DNA of 19,979 nucleotides from NCBI RefSeq assembly GCF_013315815.1, contig NZ_CP046051.1:1970001-1989979 (forward strand). The letters run 5' to 3'. The position numbers and the translations under genes are program-made. Shown here piece after piece: positions 1-8,472 of the stretch. Each line of letters opens with the position of its first letter. Position 1 is the first letter of the stretch. The stretch comes from Caproicibacterium lactatifermentans. Its GTDB lineage: Bacteria; Bacillota; Clostridia; Oscillospirales; Acutalibacteraceae. The notes under the pieces were generated by a model that was not told where the DNA came from, did no database searches, and was given only the letters and a program-made list of their open reading frames with translations.

Positions 1-1178
<1,178 letters not shown>

Positions 1179-1312
1179 TGTGTTCTTTTGGTTCTCAGTT
1201 TAAAACTCGTAAAATTGCAAAATTGTAGTAATTTTTCTAACTTTACTTGATATCGTTTTTCGCATTCTTTTCTTTATTCAGTTTTCAATGTACAGCTGCG
1301 GGTTTCCCCGTC

Positions 1313-1389
<77 letters not shown>

Positions 1390-1423
1390 ATTTCCCGGCT
1401 TTCCGGTTCTCACCAGAAGCCCA

Positions 1424-1499
1424 TGGTGGAGATAAACGGGATCGAACCGTTGACCTCCTGCTTGCAAAGCAGGCGCTCTCCCAGCTGAGCTATACCCCC
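1424..1499 (-). tRNA. tRNA-Ala (TGC)
   Basis: This is a 76-base cloverleaf on the minus strand, starting GGGGGTATAGCTCAG and ending in an encoded CCA. The anticodon loop TTTGCAA gives anticodon TGC. The acceptor GGGGGTA pairs with TATCTCC using two G-U pairs. It lies between 16S and tRNA-Ile, giving the common order 16S-Ala-Ile-23S. Confidence 0.96.
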
Positions 1500-1551
1500 A
1501 TACTGGTGGCTTTTCCCGTCCACCATCTTCTGAAAGTCTTGCATCGCAAGG

Positions 1552-1579
1552 CCTTCAAAATTAAACAACGATTGACAAG
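1552..1579 (-). repeat. 3' arm of the 16S precursor processing stem
   Basis: This stretch is the near-perfect reverse complement of 3292-3318 in the rrn leader, with one mismatch and one extra base over about 27 positions. In the transcript the two arms flank 16S and can pair into the long stem that RNase III normally cleaves to release pre-16S. The pairing is seen in the sequence; the RNase III role is inferred from other bacteria. Confidence 0.75.
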
Positions 1580-1639
1580 CTTTTAATCCGACCGACCTAG
1601 GATTTCGAGCAGCTTGTTTCATCTGCTCTGTTCTCCATA

Positions 1640-3150
<1,511 letters not shown>

Positions 3151-3162
3151 AATATGATATCT

Positions 3163-3276
3163 AAACGCCTTTCGGCATCCAAATCTACTCTAGAGCTTTT
3201 GTAGCTCGTTTTGATACGCTTGCGTATCGTTTTGCTGTTTTTTTACGAGTCAGCTTCTCGTCATTCCTCTCGGAAT
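3163..3276 (-). other. Chain of five short hairpins in the rrn leader
   Basis: Between the mature 16S 5' end and the processing stem there are five consecutive short stem-loops. They lie at about 3167-3176 (GCC-GAAA-GGC on the minus strand), 3193-3207 (GAGCT/AGCTC), 3213-3228 (GATACG/CGTATC with a 4-base loop), 3245-3261 (ACGAG/CTCGT) and 3263-3276 (ATTCC/GGAAT). No coding potential is seen. A role in 16S folding, processing or antitermination is possible but not shown. Confidence 0.6.
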
Positions 3277-3291
3277 CTTTCGGGTCCGTTA

Positions 3292-3318
3292 CTTGTCATC
3301 GTTGTTTAATTTTCAAGG
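3292..3318 (-). repeat. 5' arm of the 16S precursor processing stem
   Basis: On the minus strand this reads CCTTGAAAATTAAACAACG and onward. It is complementary to 1552-1579 on the far side of 16S. The CTTGAAAA...AACAACG motif is typical of Firmicutes rRNA leaders and spacers. Confidence 0.75.
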
Positions 3319-3387
3319 TCCTGCGCCGCCTCAATTTCAGCTCCCTTAGGCCTTAGCCCCGGGCGCCTCTCTCGCGGCGACTCATAT

Positions 3388-3416
3388 ATAATACCACTGC
3401 TTTCTCCCTTTGTCAA
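3388..3416 (-). promoter_or_regulatory. rRNA operon promoter, sigma-A type
   Basis: The minus strand has a perfect -35 TTGACA (3411-3416), a 17-base spacer and a -10 TATTAT (3388-3393). Transcription should start near 3381, giving a leader of about 230 bases before 16S. It is the only strong promoter I see upstream of 16S, so this operon seems to lack tandem promoters within the window. Confidence 0.88.
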
Positions 3417-3448
3417 CTACTTTTTTCATCTTTTTTTGCTTTTTTTTA
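3417..3448 (-). promoter_or_regulatory. Phased A-tract UP-like element of the rrn promoter
   Basis: Three A-tracts on the minus strand, at 3421-3426, 3431-3437 and 3441-3447, begin exactly 10 bases apart and lie directly upstream of the rrn -35. Helically phased A-tracts bend DNA, and A-rich sequence here binds the RNA polymerase alpha C-terminal domains in other rrn promoters. The role is inferred from position and spacing. Confidence 0.65.
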
Positions 3449-3454
3449 AAATCC

Positions 3455-3483
3455 GTATGAGTGGCACGTTTTGGGGCACAATT
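3455..3483 (+). promoter_or_regulatory. Candidate forespore (sigma-G/F-like) promoter of sleB
   Basis: GTATG (3455-3459) matches the sigma-G -35 pattern GHATR. After 17 bases, CACAATT (3477-3483) resembles the -10 pattern CATnnTA at only part of its positions. The implied start near 3490 leaves a very short leader before the ribosome binding site. It fits the known forespore expression of sleB in Bacillus, but the match is weak. Confidence 0.3.
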
Positions 3484-3504
3484 CTCTCTAAAAGGAGGAT
3501 CGGT

Positions 3505-4200
3505 ATGAAAAAAGCAGGTATGACAGCATGGCGTGTGCTGGTTGTTCTTCTTGTTTCCCTTCTTGCGTTCGGAATGCTGCTGCACTATGGCCGCAGCACT
3601 CAGACATTTTCCCGTCTGGGTTCTCAGGGTACAGAGGTTACCAAAATTCAGACAAAGCTCAAACAGATGGGCCTTTATTCTGGAAAGACTGACGGCATCT
3701 ACGGCAGTTCCACGAAAAAGTCAGTTGTCACCTTTCAGAAACAGCAGGGCATTACTGCCGATGGTATAGCGGGCAAGCAAACGCTGCAGGCCCTAGGCAT
3801 TAGCGGTGGTTCCAGCGCAATGGCAACGGGCGGACAGGGCAAGTACTCCAACAACGATATTAAGCTGCTGGCAACGATTGTGTCCGCGGAAGCGCGCGGA
3901 GAACCATATGAAGGACAGGTGGCCGTTGCTTCAGTTATTCTCAACCGTGTGGAACACCCCTCTTTCCCCAACACGCTTGCCGGAGTTATTTATCAGCCAG
4001 GTGCGTTTAGCTGCCTGACGGACGGCGGTGTCAATGCGGCGGTGTCGGATTCTGCCTACAAAGCTGTCCGCGACGCCATCAACGGATGGGACCCGTCCGG
4101 CGGTGCAATCTACTATTATAATCCCGTCAAAAGTACAAGCAAATGGATTTTCTCACGGCCAGTTATTACGGTTATCGGCAAGCATCGCTTCTGTTCGTGA
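3505..4200 (+). CDS. sleB: SleB-type spore cortex-lytic enzyme / cell wall hydrolase
   Basis: This predicts a secreted peptidoglycan hydrolase of 231 residues, probably the germination lytic transglycosylase that attacks cortex muramic-lactam glycan. The ATG at 3505 follows AAAGGAGG by a good distance; the longer frame from 3436 has no ribosome binding site. Residues 1-28 are a signal peptide or N-terminal anchor (MKKAGMTAWR then a hydrophobic run). A peptidoglycan-binding_1 domain spans about 36-99 (LGSQGTEVTKIQTKL, DGIYGSSTKKSV, ADGIAGKQTLQALG). The Hydrolase_2/SleB catalytic domain spans about 117-231, with SAEARGEPYEGQVAVA carrying the likely catalytic Glu129 and ending in KHRFCS. No ypeB partner gene is adjacent. 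It is the only plus-strand gene before dnaA, transcribed divergently from the rRNA operon and probably against the fork. A vegetative hydrolase of the same fold is the alternative. Confidence 0.9.
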   Translation: MKKAGMTAWRVLVVLLVSLLAFGMLLHYGRSTQTFSRLGSQGTEVTKIQTKLKQMGLYSGKTDGIYGSSTKKSVVTFQKQQGITADGIAGKQTLQALGISGGSSAMATGGQGKYSNNDIKLLATIVSAEARGEPYEGQVAVASVILNRVEHPSFPNTLAGVIYQPGAFSCLTDGGVNAAVSDSAYKAVRDAINGWDPSGGAIYYYNPVKSTSKWIFSRPVITVIGKHRFCS

Positions 4201-4207
4201 AAAAAGA

Positions 4208-4236
4208 GCGCCCGGTCTTTCCCGGGTGCCTTTTTA
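4208..4236 (+). terminator. Intrinsic terminator after sleB
   Basis: GCGCCCGG and CCGGGTGC form an 8-base stem with one G-U pair and a 6-base loop, followed by five T residues. It starts only 8 bases past the sleB stop. Confidence 0.88.
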
Positions 4237-4407
4237 CATAGTATACGAAGCCGATGTCCTTTTGGCAAGGACTAAATAGATCCATATTATCATTTTTTAT
4301 CCATTATATATTTTTATCTATAAGAATAGGAAATAACCGCTGTTTTCTTTTTCAAAATGTGCGGTAAGCTTTGGCATCTTTCTTCTCTCTGCCTGCCGGC
4401 CGCCGCC
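4237..4407. other. AT-rich intergenic stretch, no gene seen
   Basis: This stretch lies between the sleB terminator and the XRE remnant. It is AT-rich over 4270-4340 and holds one perfect 6-base hairpin (GTCCTT/AAGGAC, 4256-4272) of unknown role. No credible ORF or RNA gene is visible. Together with the remnant it makes up the 0.53 kb between sleB and the lipoprotein gene. Confidence 0.6.
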
Positions 4408-4620
4408 TCATCGCAGACTAAAGAATTCATGTTCCAAAATAGAAAGTTCTCTGTAGATATCTGTTGCCAGTGCAATGTCCAGATAGGAAAGGTCTCTTTC
4501 CCACTTGGAAACAGTTGTGTTTGTCACAAAAAACCGTTTTGTCCGTTCTGCTTGTGCCATCCCCACCTTGTCTGCGCTTCTGCATTGATATAGGCCCCAA
4601 AGCTTTCTTTTTCCTGTTTG
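4408..4620 (-). pseudogene. Decayed XRE-family helix-turn-helix regulator
   Basis: On the minus strand, the frame running from 4560 to the TGA at 4408 reads MAQAERTKRFFVTNTTVSKW, then ERDLSYLDIALATD and IYRELSILEHEFFSLR. The piece VTNTTVSKWERDLSY is the recognition helix and following loop of the HTH_3/XRE family, and RELSILEHEFF matches the helix that follows in many clostridial members. The N-terminal part continues upstream in a different frame (KQEKESFGAYIN, minus strand from about 4620), with a short QKRRQ piece in a third frame between them. At least two frameshifts are therefore needed, no start codon with a ribosome binding site remains, and the downstream half of the usual protein is missing. 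What it once regulated cannot be told from here. Confidence 0.7.
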
Positions 4621-4727
4621 CTATATTTCCTATATTGTTTTCGCCATAATTGCAGGTCGGCTTTTCTGCCTGCGTCAAGAGAATTTCCCCTTGGCGGCTC
4701 GACTGCTGCGCCACCCGCAAGAGTATA

Positions 4728-4771
4728 CAAAAAGGGCGTGCCCTTTCCATAAAAGGCACGTCCTCTTTTTT
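4728..4771 (-). terminator. Terminator after the lipoprotein gene
   Basis: On the minus strand CGTGCCTTTT, a 4-base loop and AAAGGGCACG form a 10-base stem, flanked by an A-run and followed by CCCTTTTT. The A and T runs on both sides make it potentially bidirectional, but only the minus-strand gene ends here. Confidence 0.8.
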
Positions 4772-5321
4772 AAGCCTTATAGGCCTTGAATTTTTCTATA
4801 ATTTCTTTCTGCCGGGAAGATACTGTACTGCCATTGGCACTGTCCTTATATACCATCAGGTACTTGCCGTTGCTGCTCAGGCAGGCGGGGATTTTCTTTT
4901 CAAACAATGTAAAGCTGTTGCTTTGTTTGACTTCATCCAGAATCTTCTTTGCGGTGGCATTGGGGCTTTTCAAATCATATTCATAAAGCTCAATGGTTTC
5001 CGTACTGTTTTTGCTGATTGTCTTGGTATAGCGACGGCCGCCCTTGGCACCAATCAGCTCATACTCCAATTCTACGCCGCTGCCTTCGATATAATGGCTG
5101 TCGCCCATATAATTCAGCAGGCCCTTCAAATTGTCGCTGTATTTGGCTGGGTTCACACTGACGGCAGAACTCGCTGCCTGCGAAGGAGCCGCTGATGAAG
5201 CCGCCGAGGCCGCAGAAGAGGCAGAGCTGCTGGTACCGGAAACCGGCACATCCCCCGGCCCACAGGCCGCACAGGAAAGCACCAGTACTGCAGCTGCCGC
5301 AATAATCATTGCTTTTTTCAT
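4770..5321 (-). CDS. Putative lipoprotein of unknown function
   Basis: This is a 183-residue protein I do not recognise. The ATG at 5321 follows GGAGGAAATT. Residues 1-19 form a lipoprotein-type signal peptide (MKKAMIIAAAAVLVLSCAAC) with Cys20 as the likely lipidated residue; Cys17 is the alternative, and the residue at -3 is unusual. Residues 21-56 are a Ser/Ala-rich linker (SSSASSAASAASSAA), probably spanning the cell wall. Residues 57-183 look globular and mixed alpha/beta, with ELEYELIGAKGGRRYTKTIS and a Lys-rich end (EIIEKFKAYKA). It is probably anchored on the outer face of the membrane. It stands alone between the tRNA terminator and its own terminator, and no promoter is obvious in the short space upstream. 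No domain-based function can be offered. Confidence 0.8.
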   Translation of the reverse strand: MKKAMIIAAAAVLVLSCAACGPGDVPVSGTSSSASSAASAASSAAPSQAASSAVSVNPAKYSDNLKGLLNYMGDSHYIEGSGVELEYELIGAKGGRRYTKTISKNSTETIELYEYDLKSPNATAKKILDEVKQSNSFTLFEKKIPACLSSNGKYLMVYKDSANGSTVSSRQKEIIEKFKAYKA

Positions 5322-5360
5322 AATTTCCTCCGGTCATCTGCAAAAATATCTATATAGTAG

Positions 5361-5386
5361 AAAAACCGCTACCAAGAGCGGTTTTT
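5361..5386 (-). terminator. Intrinsic terminator of the tRNA operon
   Basis: On the minus strand AAAAACCGCT, the 6-base loop CTTGGT and AGCGGTTTTT form a perfect 10-base stem ending in T residues. It lies between tRNA-Val and the lipoprotein gene. A further GCGGTTT/AAACCGC inverted repeat at 5393-5408 is next to it and could form an alternative fold. Confidence 0.85.
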
Positions 5387-5416
5387 GGTTCCGCGGTTTA
5401 AAAACCGCATTCTGTT

Positions 5417-5493
5417 TGGTGGACACGAGGGGACTCGAACCCATGACCTCTCGCGTGTGAGGCGAGCGCTCTAACCAGCTGAGCTACGCGTCC
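5417..5493 (-). tRNA. tRNA-Val (CAC)
   Basis: This is a 77-base cloverleaf on the minus strand with encoded CCA. The acceptor GGACGCG pairs with CGTGTCC (one G-U). The anticodon stem CTCGC/GCGAG encloses loop CTCACAC, giving anticodon CAC. It is the last gene of the three-tRNA operon. Confidence 0.94.
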
Positions 5494-5537
5494 ATACCTC
5501 AACAAAAGATAAGAAAAAGAAAAAAGGAAGATAAAAG

Positions 5538-5613
5538 TGGTGACCCGGACGGGATTCGAACCCATGAACCCGCCGTGAAAGGGCGGTGTCTTAAACCACT
5601 TGACGACCGGGCC
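5538..5613 (-). tRNA. tRNA-Glu (TTC)
   Basis: This is a 76-base cloverleaf on the minus strand with encoded CCA. The acceptor GGCCCGG pairs with CCGGGTC. The anticodon stem CCGCC/GGCGG encloses CTTTCAC, giving anticodon TTC. It starts only 3 bases after tRNA-Met. Confidence 0.96.
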
Positions 5614-5616
5614 ATA

Positions 5617-5693
5617 TGGTAGCGGCAATAGGATTTGAACCTATGACACTTCGGGTATGAACCGAATGCTCTAGCCAGCTGAGCTATGCCGCC
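5617..5693 (-). tRNA. tRNA-Met (CAT), elongator type
   Basis: This is a 77-base cloverleaf on the minus strand with encoded CCA. The anticodon stem TTCGG/CCGAA encloses TTCATAC, giving anticodon CAT. Its acceptor GGCGGCA with TGCCGCT includes a G1-U72 pair, as in the Bacillus elongator tRNA-Met, and it lacks the initiator features. Ile2 (lysidine) identity is less likely. Confidence 0.9.
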
Positions 5694-5726
5694 ATACAGC
5701 GCCTCACACGCTGCGAAGCGCTTATT

Positions 5727-5756
5727 ATTATAACCGAAAGGACACTGTTTTGTCAA
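5727..5756 (-). promoter_or_regulatory. Promoter of the Met-Glu-Val tRNA operon
   Basis: The minus strand shows perfect consensus hexamers, TTGACA (5751-5756) and TATAAT (5727-5732), with an 18-base spacer. Transcription should start about 25 bases before tRNA-Met. Confidence 0.9.
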
Positions 5757-5827
5757 GCCCTTTTCAAAAATATATATTTTCAATGAAAAAAGCAATTCTT
5801 TGCGTTTTTTCGCCGCATAGTGTACGC

Positions 5828-7336
5828 TTACTTGGATTGATTGTTGACCGAATCCTTCAGCAGGACATCATGTGCGCCGCCCTCAACAATGCTGGTGCTG
5901 GAAACCAGTGTCAGCTTTGCCTTCTGCTGCAGTTCACGGATGGTCAGTGCACCGCAGTTACACATAGTGGACTTTACTTTATACAACGTTGTCTGCACGT
6001 TGTCCTTTAAAGAACCGGCATACGGCACATAAGAATCCACACCTTCCTCGAAGGAAAGCTTCTTTGCACCGCCCTGGTCATAGCGCTGCCAGTTGCGGGC
6101 ACGGTTGCTGCCCTCGCCCCAGTACTCTTTCATATACTGACCATTGATATTGACCTTATTTGTCGGAGACTCATCAAAGCGGGAGAAATAACGACCCAGC
6201 ATAACAAAATCAGCGCCCATAGCCAATGCCAGTGTCAGGTGGTGGTCATAAACAATACCGCCGTCCGAGCAAATCGGCACATAGACGCCGGTTTCCTTAT
6301 AATACTCGTCGCGTGCCTGGGCTACCTCAATGACAGCGGTTGCTTGTCCGCGGCCGATGCCCTTGGTTTCACGGGTAATGCAGATGGAACCGCCGCCGAT
6401 GCCAATTTTCACAAAGTCCACGCCGGCGTCCGCCAAAAAGCGGAAGCCGTCACCGTCCACGACATTTCCCGCACCAATCTTTACACTGTCGCCATACTGT
6501 TCACGTACCCAGGACAGTGTCATCTTCTGCCAGTCACTGTATCCTTCGGAGGAGTCGATGCACAGCACGTCCGCGCCGGCCTCCAGCAAAGCCGGAATGC
6601 GTTCTTTGTAGTCGCGGGTGTTAATACCGGCACCCACCATATAGCGCTTCTTGTCGTCCAGCAGCTCGCTTGCATTCTCTTTATGGGCGGAGTAGTCTTT
6701 CCGGAAAACAAAATAGTGAAGTCTTCCGTCCTGATCTAGCACCGGCAGTGCATTCAGCTTGTTTTCCCAAATGATGTCGTTGCACTCGGACAGGGTAGCT
6801 CCCATCGGTGCGGAGATAACCTTTTCAATCGGTGTCATAAAGGTATGCACCTGCGTTTCCACAGGCATACGGCTGATGCGGTAATCTCTGCTGGTAACAA
6901 CGCCAAGCAATTTTCCGGTACCAGTACCGTCATCCGTGACCGCCACAGTGGAATGTCCGGTTTTTTTCTTCAGTTCCAAAATATCCGCCAGTGTCTGGTC
7001 CGGCTTAATGTTGGAGTCACTGGGAACAAAGCCCGCTTTGTAAGCCTTGACTCTGCCCACCATGGCAGCCTCCGCTTCAATGCTCTGGGAACCGTAAATG
7101 AAGGACAGGCCCCCCTCTTTTGCCAGTGCAACCGCCAGTGTATCATTGGAAACGGACTGCATGATGGAAGAAGTCATGGGGATGTTCAAAGTGATATCTG
7201 GCTGTTCCCCTTTGCGGAACTTTGTCAGGGGTGTCTTCAGACTCACGTTGTCCGGTGTGCACTCTGAAGAAGAATATCCAGGCACCAGCAGATATTCATT
7301 GAAAGTATGGCAGGGTTCTTTGAAGTAAAAGGCCAT
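5828..7336 (-). CDS. guaB: IMP dehydrogenase, Tritrichomonas-like type
   Basis: This enzyme oxidises IMP to XMP with NAD, the first committed step of GTP synthesis, in the cytoplasm. It has 502 residues; the ATG at 7336 follows GGAGG by 10 bases. The order is TIM barrel with a CBS pair (about 105-225) inserted. The catalytic loop [12 protein letters not shown] puts the nucleophile at Cys319, and the mobile flap [10 protein letters not shown] puts the Arg/Tyr pair at 418-419. SDGGIVYD (357-364) and [13 protein letters not shown] (379-391) bind the IMP phosphate. The loop has GGGSICIT rather than the usual GPGSICTT. From memory, the whole sequence follows the Tritrichomonas foetus IMPDH closely, including the numbers of Cys319 and Arg418. 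It has its own promoter and a structured leader. No guaA is adjacent. Confidence 0.96.
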   Translation of the reverse strand: MAFYFKEPCHTFNEYLLVPGYSSSECTPDNVSLKTPLTKFRKGEQPDITLNIPMTSSIMQSVSNDTLAVALAKEGGLSFIYGSQSIEAEAAMVGRVKAYKAGFVPSDSNIKPDQTLADILELKKKTGHSTVAVTDDGTGTGKLLGVVTSRDYRISRMPVETQVHTFMTPIEKVISAPMGATLSECNDIIWENKLNALPVLDQDGRLHYFVFRKDYSAHKENASELLDDKKRYMVGAGINTRDYKERIPALLEAGADVLCIDSSEGYSDWQKMTLSWVREQYGDSVKIGAGNVVDGDGFRFLADAGVDFVKIGIGGGSICITRETKGIGRGQATAVIEVAQARDEYYKETGVYVPICSDGGIVYDHHLTLALAMGADFVMLGRYFSRFDESPTNKVNINGQYMKEYWGEGSNRARNWQRYDQGGAKKLSFEEGVDSYVPYAGSLKDNVQTTLYKVKSTMCNCGALTIRELQQKAKLTLVSSTSIVEGGAHDVLLKDSVNNQSK

Positions 7337-7403
7337 TTGCTTGCATCCTCCGATTTCAGTTTTAGTTTGATTTTACTTTCTGTCTGCCGCGAAAAAGGCT
7401 GAT

Positions 7404-7447
7404 AAAAAGGAAGCTGTTAAAACCGGCATTACGCGGTTTCAAACAGC
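7404..7447 (-). terminator. Terminator-like hairpin in the guaB leader (possible attenuator)
   Basis: On the minus strand GCTGTT-TG-AAACCG, an 8-base loop, then CGGTTT-T-AACAGC form a 12-base stem with a small internal bulge. TTCCTTTTTATC follows. It lies downstream of the guaB promoter, within the roughly 140-base untranslated leader. It may act as an attenuator for guaB, or stop read-through from the thioesterase gene. A CTGCC segment before it and GGCAG after it could pair in an alternative fold. No known purine riboswitch motif was recognised. Confidence 0.5.
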
Positions 7448-7484
7448 ATTTCATTCGGGCAGTCTCTCTTATAAATTATAGTCC

Positions 7485-7513
7485 ATTATAACACCCGCAA
7501 ACCCTGTTTTCAA
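7485..7513 (-). promoter_or_regulatory. guaB promoter
   Basis: The minus strand has TTGAAA (7508-7513), a 17-base spacer and TATAAT (7485-7490). The start is expected near 7478, leaving a leader of about 140 bases before the guaB ATG. Confidence 0.82.
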
Positions 7514-7618
7514 CACAAATCCGCCGCGCATCTGTATTTTTCGCTTAATTTTCGCAGAAAACATATCCTCTTTTTCCATCATTCTCTTGTTTTTGCAGGA
7601 CTGCAGAGATTCTTTTCG

Positions 7619-8359
7619 TTAGCACTGTACTAATGCGGCAAAGCTGCGGATTCCCTGTTTTCGGCCCGCCATCAAAAAACCGTTCTTGCGCCGTTCTCCC
7701 TGTACCTGCAGCATATCACCCAACACGGCTTCTGCCATATAGCTGATATGCACTTTCTTCCACTCCTTATATTGCTCCGGCAAAAAGTCTTCCACAATAT
7801 CGCCATAAATGGTATTGTTAAGGTGATGATTCATATCCAAATCACTATAACGGACAGGCCTTTCCCCCAGCGGCGGCAGTTCCTCATTGACACGCAGTTT
7901 CGTTACCCGCTGTTCCCGCGGCAGAATCGACTGGGGGAATACATGATAATGGAAAAGCGCCTCTTCCGGACGCATGGGGCGGTGTGTGCGGCAGTCCACA
8001 CCGACACTTGCCTGCAGAATATGCGCAATTTGTTCTTCTCCGCTGTAAAAAGTGAAATCGCGGTACAAATGCACACCTGCTGTGCCCAGTGCCCGTGTGA
8101 CAATGCGCAGATTCTCGTTCCGAATTGGTCTTCGCTGAACCTCCACCGCATTTTCTGTTATCAGCAGCGCAATGCCGTCGTGGTACATTTTTTCGTACCC
8201 AAGCCCGACCGCGTCCATGTGCTCTTCACCGGTTTCCTGTTCCATGCGCAGCAGGCCGGAAAGGTGCATGGTGCTGTCCGCACCTATCTGGTGGCTTTCA
8301 ACCCGGGCAGTCCGTTCAAAAACCTCTGGTGAAACAGCCGCATTTGCTTCAACATTCAT
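7619..8359 (-). CDS. Acyl-ACP thioesterase
   Basis: This is a member of the acyl-ACP thioesterase family (FatA/FatB-like, PF01643) with 246 residues, a normal length for bacterial members. It hydrolyses acyl-ACP to free fatty acid in the cytoplasm. The ATG at 8359 follows AAAGGGGAT. Two hot-dog domains are expected, about 9-145 and 150-246. The first has an ExxTGxxH-like helix (ETGEEHMDAVGLGY, 42-55). The second carries the family signature SDLDMNHHLNNTIYGDIVEDF at 172-192 (Asp173, Asn177, His179 and Glu190 region), which supplies catalytic residues. It sits between serS and guaB but is separated from serS by a strong hairpin, so read-through or an unseen promoter must express it. The chain-length preference cannot be read from the sequence. 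Confidence 0.9.
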   Translation of the reverse strand: MNVEANAAVSPEVFERTARVESHQIGADSTMHLSGLLRMEQETGEEHMDAVGLGYEKMYHDGIALLITENAVEVQRRPIRNENLRIVTRALGTAGVHLYRDFTFYSGEEQIAHILQASVGVDCRTHRPMRPEEALFHYHVFPQSILPREQRVTKLRVNEELPPLGERPVRYSDLDMNHHLNNTIYGDIVEDFLPEQYKEWKKVHISYMAEAVLGDMLQVQGERRKNGFLMAGRKQGIRSFAALVQC

Positions 8360-8383
8360 GTACAGTATCCCCTTTCGTTATTT

Positions 8384-8435
8384 GAAAACAGGACTGTTTG
8401 CCGCAGAAATCTCCGCGGATAAACAGCCCTGTTTC
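8384..8435 (-). terminator. Terminator after serS
   Basis: On the minus strand AAACAGGGCTGTTT pairs with AAACAGTCCTGTTT (14 bases, one G-U), with an inner CCGC/GCGG extension, followed by TTTTC. It ends only about 10 bases before the thioesterase ribosome binding site. Confidence 0.8.
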
Positions 8436-8472
8436 AATTTTCAACTCTGTTCTTTACAGGCAGGTGAGTTCT

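Noticed and set aside
4213..4226. CCCGGG-centred sequences as Noc sites (also near 1796, 3357 and 8301)
   Set aside because: None has the flanking ATTT/AAAT of the Noc site; they fall in a terminator stem, rRNA, the rrn leader and the thioesterase gene.
4650..5195. 181-residue plus-strand ORF over the lipoprotein gene
   Set aside because: The minus-strand lipoprotein has a signal peptide, a ribosome binding site and flanking terminators; the plus frame starts in a terminator region and has none of these.
5398..5795. Minus-strand ORFs with VAQLVRALASHARGHGFESP-type text
   Set aside because: They are translations across the Val, Glu and Met tRNAs, a common annotation error.
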